Shown here one piece after another: positions 50,191-59,779 of a stretch of DNA of 64,000 nt. Origin of the DNA: Candidatus Melainabacteria bacterium (GTDB lineage Bacteria; Cyanobacteriota; Vampirovibrionia; Obscuribacterales; Obscuribacteraceae); contig JADJWK010000001.1 in the NCBI GenBank assembly GCA_016716405.1, positions 2,480,001 through 2,544,000 of the forward strand, given 5' to 3'. The translations under genes and the position numbers were made by a program. The notes beneath the pieces are model-generated. The model was not told the origin of the DNA. It saw only the letters and a program-made list of their open reading frames with translations, and did not search any database. Within the stretch, counting starts at the first letter, position 1, and each line of letters starts with the position of its first letter.

Positions 50191-52080
50191 GTGTTCGATC
50201 AAGAATCGATGCAGCCGTGGCTCAAGCCGCAAAAAGCACCATTTGCTACCTACCTCCTGATCGCCGCCAATATCGCGGTCTATATCGCCATGTGCGTTGC
50301 CAGCCGCGGTGACGGGATATTTCAGCCAAGCTCGGCCTTGCTTCTCGAATATGGTGCCAACTATTCTCCTTTCACCCTGAACCATGAAGAATGGCGGCTG
50401 TTCACCTGCTTCTTCGTGCATATCGGCTTGATTCATCTGACCATGAATATGTCGGTGCTCTTCCTCATCGGCCGGATCTGCGAGGGGCTTTTCGGCAGGA
50501 TCCGCTACTTGCTCGTTTATCTGCTATCAGGTCTGGGGGGCTCGCTTCTCAGCGTGATCGCCAATCCAGACTCTCTCTCCGCCGGAGCGTCCGGGGCGGT
50601 TCTCGGTCTTATGGGGGCTTTTCTGGCTTTCGTCCGCACCTACAGGGATGACGTCGGCGAGGGAATGTACAGGGACGCCGTCCGCTCCTCTCTCATGTAT
50701 CTGGCGGTCTGCACCATATTCGGTTTTGCCGTGCACGCCGATCACGCCGGGCATTTCGGCGGCTATATAGCCGGCTTTCTTTTCGGCACGACCCTGGTGC
50801 CCGTCAACGATGGGAAGGGTAAGCCTCTCCTGGATATCCTGGTTTTTCTCTTACTTCTCGGAGGAATGTTCGGTATCTATCATCTGACCTGGTCCGGAAA
50901 ACTCGACTGGTCGGGCAGGGTCCTCGCCGCCAGGGCCATCGGACTGCAGGACCTGGACAAGTGGAAGGAGGCAGAATCTCTATGGCGGAAGCGGCTCGAT
51001 GGTTTCGGCCCGAGCAAGGAGACTTATGACGGCCTGACGATCTGCCGGGAGAAGCTCGGCGACTACAAGGAAGCCCTGCGTTTCAAGAAGCTGGCGATAG
51101 AGCAGGGACCGGTTACGGACAGGGACCGCCAGGACCTGGCCACGCTCTATTACACTCTGGGCGATTACAGGAAGGTCATCGAGATCGAGTCGAAGATCCT
51201 GGAGAAGAACAGGGATTTCGTCCAGGGGCGATTCTTGCGAGCCTGCGCCTGGTTCGAGGAAGGCAGGACCGATGCGGCTCTGGCTGAGTTCGACAAGCTC
51301 GAGAAAGATGCTGCGGACCATCCCCGGCTGCTGGCCTATGGTGCCGATATGGCCATGGAAGGCGGCCGGTTCGAGCAGGCGGTCAGGCTCGGTCTGCTTG
51401 CCGAGAAAGACAATCCCAGTGACGTCGATGTGCTCTTGATCCTGGCCCGCAGCTATGCCGGTTTGAAAGACGAGAAGAAAGCCCGGGAATATCTCGCCAG
51501 AGCGGAGAGATGCGATGTCGATCCCCGGGCTCTCATCCACGCTCATTTCAAGATGCTGGTCAATCTGGGACGCAGCGGCGACGCTCTCGAGTATCTTCAA
51601 GGGGAGATCGGCAGTTATCCCAAAGAGTTTCAGCTCAAATACTCCCTGGCTCTCCTTCTCTATGACACCGGCCGTTATGCCGACGCTTCCCGGGCCGCCA
51701 GAGAGGCCTATGGGCTGGCGGATTCGCCCCGGTTGAAAGCCTATCTCGCTCTCTTCCAGAATGTCTGCCTGGGCAAGGCCGGCCTCGAGCAAGACCGTCT
51801 CGCCTTGATTCGCCAGACCGAGCCTCTGGTAGCGGGCTCCGGACTTTTCGCCGAGAGCCTGATCAAATACGCCCTGGACCGGATCAGCGCCGATGAGCTC
51901 TTGAAGCGAGCCTCCACCCAGGGCGATCGCACCGAGGCGCATGCCTATATAGGCTTCAAGCTCCAGCAAGAGGGACAGACCGAGCAAGCTCTCGATCATT
52001 TTCGCTTCGTTGCCAGAGAAGGAACCAGGACCTTTATCGAATACAACATGGCCAGGGCCGAGCTCGCCGAGGGCCAATGA
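50191..52080 (+). CDS. Rhomboid intramembrane protease fused to TPR domain
   Basis: GTG 50191 follows glucokinase by 20 bp (ATG 50209 is an alternative). The first 240 residues form a rhomboid with HLTMN (H82), the nucleophile S134 in GASGAVLG and the catalytic H188 in GHFGGYIAG. A further membrane segment leads into about 370 residues of TPR-like repeats (from about 255). The catalytic pair is intact, so it should cut membrane proteins; the TPRs may select substrates. It ends 13 bp from the convergent SulP gene. Confidence 0.9.
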   Translation: MFDQESMQPWLKPQKAPFATYLLIAANIAVYIAMCVASRGDGIFQPSSALLLEYGANYSPFTLNHEEWRLFTCFFVHIGLIHLTMNMSVLFLIGRICEGLFGRIRYLLVYLLSGLGGSLLSVIANPDSLSAGASGAVLGLMGAFLAFVRTYRDDVGEGMYRDAVRSSLMYLAVCTIFGFAVHADHAGHFGGYIAGFLFGTTLVPVNDGKGKPLLDILVFLLLLGGMFGIYHLTWSGKLDWSGRVLAARAIGLQDLDKWKEAESLWRKRLDGFGPSKETYDGLTICREKLGDYKEALRFKKLAIEQGPVTDRDRQDLATLYYTLGDYRKVIEIESKILEKNRDFVQGRFLRACAWFEEGRTDAALAEFDKLEKDAADHPRLLAYGADMAMEGGRFEQAVRLGLLAEKDNPSDVDVLLILARSYAGLKDEKKAREYLARAERCDVDPRALIHAHFKMLVNLGRSGDALEYLQGEIGSYPKEFQLKYSLALLLYDTGRYADASRAAREAYGLADSPRLKAYLALFQNVCLGKAGLEQDRLALIRQTEPLVAGSGLFAESLIKYALDRISADELLKRASTQGDRTEAHAYIGFKLQQEGQTEQALDHFRFVAREGTRTFIEYNMARAELAEGQ

Positions 52081-52093
52081 GAGCTATTCAAAC

Positions 52094-53818
52094 TCAGGTC
52101 CGGTCGACCGTTTCGTCCGTCTGGTCTTCGAGGCCTTTATCGGTGGCTTTCTCGAAATCCTCTTTTTTCAGGGCAGGAAGCCTGTCATGGGTCCTGATCT
52201 GGATACTGGTGACTATATCCAGCGCCTGATCGAAGGTCTCGACGAAATTCTTGGCGCCGATCACCTCGATGGTGTGCACATCCCTGAGTATCTTCATGAT
52301 ATGCGGCTTGACCCCGACGAAGATCACCTGGGTGCCGCGGTCCTTGCACTTCTCCACAGCCTCTTCCAGAGAAAGGGCGCCGGTCTGATCGATGAAAGGG
52401 ACGTTATAGAAACGCAAGATGAGATAGCGCAGCCTGGGAAGCTTGTCTACGGCGTCGTTGAAATTCTTCACCTCGCCGAAAAAGAGAGGACCGTGAAAAG
52501 AATAGACATAGACGCCGTCTCTGTATTGCGGGGGCAGATGCTCGATCTCCTCCTGCATATGGTCGATGCTGTCGATCATGCCGTGATCGGAGCCCGACTT
52601 GTCGCTGAGGCTCTTGGCGAAGAGGATGCAGGCAAGGGCCACTCCCACCACCACCGCGAAGATCAGGTCGACGAAAACAGTGAAAAGAAGAACCACGGTC
52701 ATGACGATTACATCGGACCGGGGCGTTCGTTTTATAGTCCGCAGGGCTCGCTTGTCCAGGATGCTGACCCCCACCGCGAAGAGGATCGCCGCCAGGCAGG
52801 CCTGGGGGATCTCGGCGGCATACTGGCCGGCCCCCACCAGAACGGCTACCAGGAAGAGGCTGTGCAGTACCCCGGACAGCTTGGTGCGGCCCCCGGCATT
52901 GATGTTGACCACACTGCGCATGGTGGCGCCGGCGCTGGGTAGACCGCCGAATATCCCGGCGACGAAATTGCCGATCCCCTGACCGACGAGCTCCTGGTTG
53001 CTGTCATGTTTTTTGCGGGTGATCTTGTCCATCACCACCGAGGTCAGGAGGCTGTCTATAGCGCCGAGAATGGCCAGGGATACGGCTCCGTGCATGACGA
53101 CATGCAGCTCGGCCAGGCTGATCCACTTGAGCTGCGGCATGGGGAGCCCCTGGGGAATATGCCCGATGCGAGGAAGCTCCATGGGCATGAGGACCGAGGC
53201 GGCGGTGCCGGCAATTAGCGCGATGAGAGCTGCCGGAAGCTGCACCTTGAGGAGACGGCTGAGCAGGGGAATGAGATAGATGGTGGCAAGGGTGATGCTG
53301 CCCACCAGGAGGGCATGGAGATTGGCTTCAGCCGGTATCCTCGCGAAGTCCTGCACCGCTGCCAGCACATCGCCCTCGCCTTTGATCCCGAAAAAGGGAT
53401 TGATCTCGATCAGTATAATAATCATGCCGATCCCGGTCATGAAGCCCGATACGACAGGATAGGGAAAATACTGAATGAGCTCGCCGGCTTTGAGCTTGCC
53501 GAGCAGGATCTGGAAAAGGCCGCCCAGGGCCACTGCTGCGAAGACCAATTCGGGGCGCCCGGCGTGATCGGCGACCATCGCCGCGACCACCACCGACATC
53601 GGACCGGTGGGACCGGTGATCTGGCCGGGGGTGCCGCCGAAAATGGCGGCGAACAATCCGGCGATGATGGCGCCATAAAGACCGGCTTCGGCTCCCAGAC
53701 CGGTGGTGACACCGAAAGCCAGAGCTATCGGCAGAGCCACTATAGCAGCCGTAAGACCGCCGAACAGGTCGCCCTGCACGTTGCTGAAAAGCTGCTGCCT
53801 TATGGATTTTTGTTCCAT
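52094..53818 (-). CDS. SulP-family anion transporter with STAS domain
   Basis: The 574-aa protein has the SulP core (GDLFGGLTAAIVALPIALAF, GTPGQITGPTGPMSVV, SGFMTGIGMIII) with about 12-14 membrane segments and a C-terminal STAS domain (about 435-550, PFIDQTGALSLEEAVEKC). The family moves sulfate, bicarbonate or other anions; the substrate cannot be told. It lies 10 bp after the universal stress protein gene in the same operon. Confidence 0.92.
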   Translation of the reverse strand: MEQKSIRQQLFSNVQGDLFGGLTAAIVALPIALAFGVTTGLGAEAGLYGAIIAGLFAAIFGGTPGQITGPTGPMSVVVAAMVADHAGRPELVFAAVALGGLFQILLGKLKAGELIQYFPYPVVSGFMTGIGMIIILIEINPFFGIKGEGDVLAAVQDFARIPAEANLHALLVGSITLATIYLIPLLSRLLKVQLPAALIALIAGTAASVLMPMELPRIGHIPQGLPMPQLKWISLAELHVVMHGAVSLAILGAIDSLLTSVVMDKITRKKHDSNQELVGQGIGNFVAGIFGGLPSAGATMRSVVNINAGGRTKLSGVLHSLFLVAVLVGAGQYAAEIPQACLAAILFAVGVSILDKRALRTIKRTPRSDVIVMTVVLLFTVFVDLIFAVVVGVALACILFAKSLSDKSGSDHGMIDSIDHMQEEIEHLPPQYRDGVYVYSFHGPLFFGEVKNFNDAVDKLPRLRYLILRFYNVPFIDQTGALSLEEAVEKCKDRGTQVIFVGVKPHIMKILRDVHTIEVIGAKNFVETFDQALDIVTSIQIRTHDRLPALKKEDFEKATDKGLEDQTDETVDRT

Positions 53819-53828
53819 ATCTTATAGC

Positions 53829-54269
53829 TTAGCGAACCACCAGAACCGAGCAGGGCGATTCGTGGACGATCTTCTCGGCGGTGTTTCCCAGGAGGTTGCC
53901 CCAGATACTGGCGTGACCTTTGTCCCCCACCACCAGCAGGGTGATATTGTTCTCTTTCACATATTCGACCATGGCCTTGGCCGGATGACCGACGATAATC
54001 GCCATATGCGTCTCGATCCCGCTTTCCTCGGCTTGCTTCCTCGCCTGACTCTGGATATGGTCGAGCTTGTGCTTCACGGTCTTGTCGGCAGCCAGGACCT
54101 CGCTCTTGTTGTAAGAGGCATGGATGGTCTCCTGCACCGAGACTATATGAAGCGGGGCTTTCTTGATCTTGGCCAGCAGAATCGCTTCCGATAGCGCTTT
54201 CCACGAATAATCCGAGCCGTCCATTCCGACTGCGATGATACGATTTCCCGGGCTTGCCGATTCTTCCAT
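53829..54269 (-). CDS. Universal stress protein (UspA family)
   Basis: ATG 54269 is preceded by AGGAAAGGTGG; GTG 54275 is an alternative. The 146-aa protein starts with IIAVGMDGSDYSWKAL and ends with the ATP-binding pattern GDKGHASIWGNLLGNTAEKI (G-x2-G-x9-G-N). It is co-transcribed with a SulP transporter, a pairing that suggests it monitors or modifies transport. Confidence 0.92.
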   Translation of the reverse strand: MEESASPGNRIIAVGMDGSDYSWKALSEAILLAKIKKAPLHIVSVQETIHASYNKSEVLAADKTVKHKLDHIQSQARKQAEESGIETHMAIIVGHPAKAMVEYVKENNITLLVVGDKGHASIWGNLLGNTAEKIVHESPCSVLVVR

Positions 54270-54395
54270 TGCCACCTTTCCTGTTCTGTTCCTGCCAATT
54301 CTAACCTATTGATTAGGCTGGTAAGGACTGTGCACTGTCACTTGTCACGGGACGCGTGACAAAAAAAATTGATAGTCTCCTCTCGGATGGTTCTC

Positions 54396-55190
54396 TCAGA
54401 GCTGGCTATTGCCATCCTTGATCACCGTATGGAACTCGCTGAAAATTTTCTTGTCCAGCTCGAAAGCGTCGGGAAAAACCGCCACATCGCCGGAAAATGG
54501 ATAGCCGAACAGATAGACCAGAAAAACATTCAGCGAGAGGGTAAGCGCGATGAGGGCGGTCATCACAGCCTGGGTCTTTATGCATTCGAGACCGAAAAAA
54601 TAAGTGAATATAACCGTGATTACGCCGCCGACGATGAGGAAGAACCACATGGTCGGAGCCACTCCGTGCCTGGCCATGACCAGCCTGGTGCGGCGGTTGT
54701 CGCTGAGATTGGAAAGCTCCTCCAGTATCCGGTCCTTGATGCAGCCCATGCCCTCGCTCTCTGCCTCGATATGCGTGGCTTCATGCCAGAGTTTCCAGGT
54801 GACTATATGGGCCTCGTCTATGCTCTTGCCCTGGGTCATGGCTGTCCATTCCTTATCGGTGACCAGGTCTACATATTCGGAGCACTGAGCCTGGATGCGC
54901 TCGCAAGTGGCGCTCGGAAGCCCGTCGGCGGCAAGATAGATATTGGCTGCGGCGTTGGCTTCTTGCTCGACGGTGAGGCGCATCTCCTGCATATGGGTCA
55001 TGGCGTCCACCACGACAAAGCCGAGGAGAACGGCATAAAGAGTGCCGATCACCGAGAGCATGTCGCCGGAGACCTCGTGGAAGCTCTTCAGCTTATCGAG
55101 ACCGAGAATTTTTCGCACCAGCAGCATGCCTGCCACAGCCAGGATTGTGGAAACAGATACGACGGTGATGCCAAGAAGTAGTGTGGACAT
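54396..55190 (-). CDS. DUF4239 (bestrophin-like) membrane protein
   Basis: The 264-aa protein has two N-terminal membrane segments, a polar helical loop of about 110 residues (MQEMRLTVEQEANAAANIYL) and two C-terminal segments with FGYPFSGDVAVFPDAFE. This pattern matches the DUF4239/bestrophin-like family, whose function is not established. It is divergent from archease by 79 bp and lies downstream of no other gene on its strand. Confidence 0.75.
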   Translation of the reverse strand: MSTLLLGITVVSVSTILAVAGMLLVRKILGLDKLKSFHEVSGDMLSVIGTLYAVLLGFVVVDAMTHMQEMRLTVEQEANAAANIYLAADGLPSATCERIQAQCSEYVDLVTDKEWTAMTQGKSIDEAHIVTWKLWHEATHIEAESEGMGCIKDRILEELSNLSDNRRTRLVMARHGVAPTMWFFLIVGGVITVIFTYFFGLECIKTQAVMTALIALTLSLNVFLVYLFGYPFSGDVAVFPDAFELDKKIFSEFHTVIKDGNSQL

Positions 55191-55269
55191 TGGTAAGGCG
55201 CCGGAAATTCTTCGCGAAAAACGCTACCATGGCAGTTTATCACTTCCTGCTATCGGAACAGCGATCACC

Positions 55270-55752
55270 ATGAGCGGTCACCCTGGAAAAGGCTCAGCAG
55301 AAAGCACGGCACAAAGCCCGGTCGAGTCGGGCTTCGAGTTTCTGGATCATCCTGCTGACATGGGCCTGCGGGTCTGGGCCGGAACGCAAGAGCGCCTCTT
55401 TTCAACCGCGGGGCTGGCACTGACTTCGGTGCTGTTCGATACCAATGAGATAGAAGCCCGGACAGAAAGCGAGATCGAGGTAGTCGCGGGCGATCTCGAG
55501 CTGCTCCTCTATAACTGGCTGTCGGAGCTTCTCTTTCTTTTCGACGCCGAGGCGGCTATCTTCAGGGAGATCGATGTTGTCAGCATTACAGCCGATGCCG
55601 GCAATCTCTGCCTCAGAGCGCGGGCAAGAGGCGAAGAATACGAGAGCGACAGGCACAGCCTGAAAACCTATGTCAAGGCGGTCACCCTGCATCAACTGCA
55701 GATCAGAGCCGGGGAAAACGGCTACGAGGCTGTTATTTATCTCGATATCTGA
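55270..55752 (+). CDS. Archease
   Basis: ATG 55270 gives 160 aa, the normal archease length with a short extra head. Family features are FEFLDHPADMGLRVWA near the start with its metal-binding Asp, LLLYNWLSELLFLFD and SLKTYVKAVTLHQL. Archease speeds guanylation and turnover of the RNA ligase RtcB, whose gene lies 21 bp downstream. Confidence 0.9.
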   Translation: MSGHPGKGSAESTAQSPVESGFEFLDHPADMGLRVWAGTQERLFSTAGLALTSVLFDTNEIEARTESEIEVVAGDLELLLYNWLSELLFLFDAEAAIFREIDVVSITADAGNLCLRARARGEEYESDRHSLKTYVKAVTLHQLQIRAGENGYEAVIYLDI

Positions 55753-55773
55753 AACAATGAAAGATTCGCATCT

Positions 55774-57237
55774 ATGAAACGCCTGAGAACAAACACCAAG
55801 TGGGACGGTATAGTCGAGGTTGTGGACCGCAACCGGTATCTGATTCCGCGCCGCTATAAAAAGGGCATGAATGTCGATGCCATGGTCTATAGCAGCCCCG
55901 AGCTAATCGAGCAAGTGGCGCGGGATCTCTCCATGGATCAGGTCGCAAACGTCGCCACCCTTCCCGGGGTAGTCGGGCGGGCCATGGCCATGCCCGACAT
56001 GCACCAGGGCTACGGCTTCCCCATAGGCGGCGTGGCGGCAATGCGACCGGACGGCGGAGTCGTATCACCGGGAGGCGTGGGGTTCGATATCAATTGTGGC
56101 GTCAGGCTGATGGCAAGCCCTTTCCGCCATGACGAGGTCGAAGGGCGAATGGATGAGCTCGTGGACGAGCTTTTCAAAGCAGTCCCCACCGGCGCCGGCA
56201 AGGGCGGCCGCATCAAGCTGTCGGACCGGGACATGGAGGCGGTCCTCACCACCGGCTCTCGCTGGGCTCTCAAGCAAGGCATGGCCAGACCCGAGGATCT
56301 AGATTGCACCGAGGACAATGGCATGCTCCCCGGCGCCAGACCCGAATGTGTCAGCGAGCGAGCCCGGCGGCGCGGCGCCAGCCAGCTCGGCACCCTGGGC
56401 TCCGGCAATCATTTTCTCGAGGTCGACGTGGTGGATCGGATTTTCGACCGTGACCTGGCCGAGAAATTCGGGCTCTTCGACGACCAGATCTGCTTCATGA
56501 TCCATTGCGGCTCTCGCGGTCTAGGGCATCAGGTCTGCACCGATTTCGTCGCCGATATGAAGTCGGTGATGAAACGTCATGCCATCGATCTTCCGGATCG
56601 CGAGCTGGCTTGCTGCCCGATCGACTCGCCGGAGGGCAAGAGCTATCTGGGCGCCATGGCTGCCGCTGCCAATTTCGCCTTCGCCAATCGGCAGTGCATC
56701 AGCCACTGGATAAGACAGGTTATGACTAAGATGTTCGGCAAGAATACCGAGATCAGGCTCGTCTATGATGTCGCTCATAACATGGCCAAGTTCGAGAGCC
56801 ATTTCGTGGACGGCAGGGAAGAGCGTTTGCTGGTGCACCGCAAAGGCGCCACCAGGGCATTTCCTGCCGGACGCCCGGAGTTGCCGAGAAAATTCCGCGA
56901 GACCGGACATCCGGTGATTATCCCCGGCGATATGGGGCGCGCTTCTTATGTCCTGGTCGGTACCGAGAGAGCTCTGGAGGAGACCTTCGGCAGTGTCTGC
57001 CATGGTGCCGGAAGACTTATGAGTCGTACCCAGGCCCGTCAGGGAAGAAACAGCAAAGATGTGATCGAGAAGCTCAGAGCCCGCGGGGTCATCGCCCGGG
57101 CATCAAGCAGAGAAGGGCTTACAGAGGAGGTTCCGGAAGCCTATAAATCAATCGACGACGTCATCGCCGCCGTCACCGATGCAGGGCTCGCCAGACCGGT
57201 GGCGAGGCTGAGACCGGTAGGCGTGGTAAAAGGTTGA
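55774..57237 (+). CDS. rtcB: RtcB RNA-splicing ligase
   Basis: The 487-aa protein joins 2',3'-cyclic-phosphate and 5'-OH RNA ends using GTP and Mn2+. Metal and active-site motifs are complete: MPDMHQGYGFPIGG, GGVGFDINCGVRL, LGSGNHFLEV, MIHCGSRGLGHQ, VHRKGATRAFPAG and SVCHGAGRLMSR (guanylated His). With archease directly upstream it forms a full RNA-repair pair. No tRNA intron or RtcR regulator is visible nearby. Confidence 0.97.
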   Translation: MKRLRTNTKWDGIVEVVDRNRYLIPRRYKKGMNVDAMVYSSPELIEQVARDLSMDQVANVATLPGVVGRAMAMPDMHQGYGFPIGGVAAMRPDGGVVSPGGVGFDINCGVRLMASPFRHDEVEGRMDELVDELFKAVPTGAGKGGRIKLSDRDMEAVLTTGSRWALKQGMARPEDLDCTEDNGMLPGARPECVSERARRRGASQLGTLGSGNHFLEVDVVDRIFDRDLAEKFGLFDDQICFMIHCGSRGLGHQVCTDFVADMKSVMKRHAIDLPDRELACCPIDSPEGKSYLGAMAAAANFAFANRQCISHWIRQVMTKMFGKNTEIRLVYDVAHNMAKFESHFVDGREERLLVHRKGATRAFPAGRPELPRKFRETGHPVIIPGDMGRASYVLVGTERALEETFGSVCHGAGRLMSRTQARQGRNSKDVIEKLRARGVIARASSREGLTEEVPEAYKSIDDVIAAVTDAGLARPVARLRPVGVVKG

Positions 57238-57255
57238 GGTAGAAAGGAGACCAGG

Positions 57256-58920
57256 ATGACCAAGTCTCAGGCAAGCAGCAGCAACCGGCTCTGGTATCGT
57301 GATGCAATCATCTATCAAGTCCATCCCAAGAGCTTCTACGATGCCAACGATGACGGCTATGGCGACTTCGCCGGGCTCATCGAGAAGCTTCCCTATATCC
57401 GCAATCTCGGCGTGGATTGTATCTGGATCCTGCCGTTTTTTCCCTCGCCCCTGAGAGACGACGGTTTCGATGTCGCCGATTACACCTCGGTCAATCCCAC
57501 CTACGGGCATCTCAATGATGCCGTGCGTTTCATCGAAGAGGCGCACAAGCACGGGCTCAAAGTGATCACCGAGTTCGTGGTCAACCATACCTCCGATCAG
57601 CATCCCTGGTTCCAGGCTGCGCGCACGGCTCCGAAGGGAAGCCCCGAGCGGGATTTCTATGTCTGGAGCGACAGCAACGAGAAGTTTCCCGACACCAGAA
57701 TCATCTTCACCGACACCGAGACCTCCAACTGGACCTGGGACCCGGTAGCCGAGCAATATTACTGGCATCGATTCTTCTCGCATCAGCCCGACCTCAATTT
57801 CGACAATCCGGCGGTGCGGGAGGCTGTGCTCAAAGTCATGCGTTTCTGGCTCGATCGCGGCGTCGACGGTCTGCGACTCGATGCGATACCGTATCTGGTG
57901 GAACGTGAAGGAACCAATTGCGAGAATCTCCCGGAGACCCATGCTGTGATCAAGGAGCTCCGGCGGGAGCTGGACAAGCACTATAAAGACAGGATGCTCC
58001 TCGCGGAAGCGAATCAATGGCCCGACGACGTGATTCAATACTTCGGCAACAGCGACGAATGTCATATGTGCTACCACTTCCCGGTGATGCCCCGGATTTA
58101 TATGGCGGTGCACAAAGAAGACTATCAGCCGGTGGTGAAGATCATGAGGGAGACTCCTGAGATTCCCGCCGATTGCCAGTGGGCGGTTTTTCTGCGCAAC
58201 CACGATGAGCTCACTCTCGAGATGGTGACGGAGGAAGAGCGTGACTATATGTATCACGCTTATGCTCCCGATCCGCAGATGCGCATCAATGTCGGGATCA
58301 GGCGGAGGCTGGCTCCGCTGCTGGATAATGACAGGAACAGGATCAAACTCCTGAACGGCATTCTCTTCTCCCTTCCCGGCACGCCCATCATCTATTATGG
58401 TGACGAGATCGGCATGGGCGAGAACATCTATCTCGATGATCGAAACGGCGTTCGCACACCCATGCAGTGGAGCTCGGATCGCAATGCCGGATTTTCCCGG
58501 GCTGCTTTCGAGCGCCTCTATTCGGCTCCTATAAACAATCCGGTCTTCGGCTATCAGTCCGTCAACGTCGAAGCACAGGAGCAGGATATCTCCTCGCTTC
58601 TCTATTGGATGCGAGCGATCATCAACGTCCGCCGGCAGACCAAGGTCTTCAGCCGTGGTGCCGTAGAGTTTCTGGAGCCGGAAAATAAGAAGATCCTCGC
58701 CTATGTGCGCTCTTTCGAAGGCAAGTCAGTTCTCTGTGTCTTCAATCTAGCCAAGACGGCCCAGAGCGTCGACCTCGATCTGAGCGCTTACAAAGGCTGC
58801 ACTCCGGTGGAGCTCATGGGCGAGAGCCGCTTCAACCGTGTCTCCGAATGGCCGTATGTTCTAACCTTCGCGCCACATTCGTTCTACTGGCTTCAACTCG
58901 TTCCGGAGGATATCTCATGA
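57256..58920 (+). CDS. treS: Trehalose synthase (maltose alpha-D-glucosyltransferase)
   Basis: AAAGGAG precedes ATG 57256. The 554-aa GH13 enzyme has WYRDAIIYQVHPKSFYDAN, the catalytic Asp in DGLRLDAIPYL, the acid Glu in LLAEANQWP and the second Asp in FLRNHDELTLE, matching TreS which interconverts maltose and trehalose. No fused maltokinase is present. It lies 18 bp after rtcB. Confidence 0.92.
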   Translation: MTKSQASSSNRLWYRDAIIYQVHPKSFYDANDDGYGDFAGLIEKLPYIRNLGVDCIWILPFFPSPLRDDGFDVADYTSVNPTYGHLNDAVRFIEEAHKHGLKVITEFVVNHTSDQHPWFQAARTAPKGSPERDFYVWSDSNEKFPDTRIIFTDTETSNWTWDPVAEQYYWHRFFSHQPDLNFDNPAVREAVLKVMRFWLDRGVDGLRLDAIPYLVEREGTNCENLPETHAVIKELRRELDKHYKDRMLLAEANQWPDDVIQYFGNSDECHMCYHFPVMPRIYMAVHKEDYQPVVKIMRETPEIPADCQWAVFLRNHDELTLEMVTEEERDYMYHAYAPDPQMRINVGIRRRLAPLLDNDRNRIKLLNGILFSLPGTPIIYYGDEIGMGENIYLDDRNGVRTPMQWSSDRNAGFSRAAFERLYSAPINNPVFGYQSVNVEAQEQDISSLLYWMRAIINVRRQTKVFSRGAVEFLEPENKKILAYVRSFEGKSVLCVFNLAKTAQSVDLDLSAYKGCTPVELMGESRFNRVSEWPYVLTFAPHSFYWLQLVPEDIS

Positions 58921-59105
58921 ACTATCTCGCTCTTTCCTTTGTCCTCTTCCTCCTCGCCATACTTCCTGTCAAGGCCCATGAGGGAAGCGCCGGCGCGCAT
59001 CTCATCCTCGGGGTCGATGTCGGTCTCGCGGTCGGCATCGTCCTCGGCTTCTTGCTCGCCATAGGGCTATTTGCTGTAATGCGCAAACGCTCGCGCCAGG
59101 ATTGA
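58917..59105 (+). CDS. Small membrane protein (62 aa)
   Basis: ATG 58917 overlaps the treS stop by 3 bases (ATGA). The product has a signal-like hydrophobic start (MNYLALSFVLFLLAILPVKA), a short His/Gly loop (HEGSAGAH) and a second membrane segment, then a basic end (RKRSRQD). The coupling to treS supports a real gene. Function unknown. Confidence 0.65.
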   Translation: MNYLALSFVLFLLAILPVKAHEGSAGAHLILGVDVGLAVGIVLGFLLAIGLFAVMRKRSRQD

Positions 59106-59143
59106 GGCTGTTGAATCGTCCTGGAATCAGTTGATTACGACAC

Positions 59144-59464
59144 TCACCCCTGACCGGCTTGCTCGGCTTGTTCCATAGCGCCTGCGGCCTCGGCCAGCGC
59201 CTCGGTGAAGGTCGACTGGTAGCTCTCCGGATCACTATACACATCCTGCATAGTGACTCCCTTTTTGCTCAATTGCGCCTCTACCGAGCTCATCAGGCTG
59301 CTGGAGACCTCATTGCCGGAGAAGCGGTCGAGCATCGCCCGGTAGTCGTTGTTGAACGACACGCAACACGGGTTCAAACCGGCCGAGGCTACGCTCATAG
59401 CGCCCTGGGCTTGCTGCTCCGATGCTTTATCTGTTGCTATTGCAGGTCTATCTACCATGTTCAT
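59144..59464 (-). CDS. Hypothetical protein (106 aa)
   Basis: A soluble, Ala/Gln/Ser/Glu-rich protein with a C-C pair (NPCCVSFNNDYRAMLDRF) and a helical C-terminus ending in AEAAGAMEQAEQAGQG. No signal peptide or motif is recognised. Its stop is 39 bp from the convergent small membrane protein. Start could be the first or third codon. Confidence 0.55.
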   Translation of the reverse strand: MNMVDRPAIATDKASEQQAQGAMSVASAGLNPCCVSFNNDYRAMLDRFSGNEVSSSLMSSVEAQLSKKGVTMQDVYSDPESYQSTFTEALAEAAGAMEQAEQAGQG

Positions 59465-59634
59465 GTCCTCGGGTGGTCATATGACTGCCCAATCCCCCGG
59501 CTCATTCTATCGGCCCGGTGTGACCGCTACGCAACTGCAAGGAATTCTTCCAGGTCCGCTTGCCCGCCGTTGCCGGCGTCTGGGACCGGTACTCGCCGCC
59601 CTCGCTTGGTGGCGGAAGCTGTGACTTGGTTTAG

Positions 59635-59729
59635 CAATTCACATGCGCCTGTGAATTGCCTACACCCGGAGAAAAAACTCCAGCACGTATGCCCGGCTCG
59701 CAAAGCCGGGACGGCTCCTGCCGTCCCGG
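59635..59729. other. Cluster of perfect hairpins, two mutually exclusive
   Basis: Stem 1 is CAATTCACA/TGTGAATTG (59635-59658). Stem 2 is CCCGGCT/AGCCGGG (59692-59710). Stem 3 is CCGGGACGGC/GCCGTCCCGG (59706-59729, TCCT loop). Stems 2 and 3 share 59706-59710, so only one can form, as in attenuators. No T run follows on the plus strand. Confidence 0.5.
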
Positions 59730-59779
59730 GGCTGCTCGCCGCTCCAAACAGATAGGCAATACTCTATCTTGATTCGATC

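Noticed and set aside
54340..54370. Hairpin TTGTCACG/CGTGACAA beside an A run
   Set aside because: The T run lies before the stem in the direction of the nearby minus-strand gene, so it is not a normal terminator.
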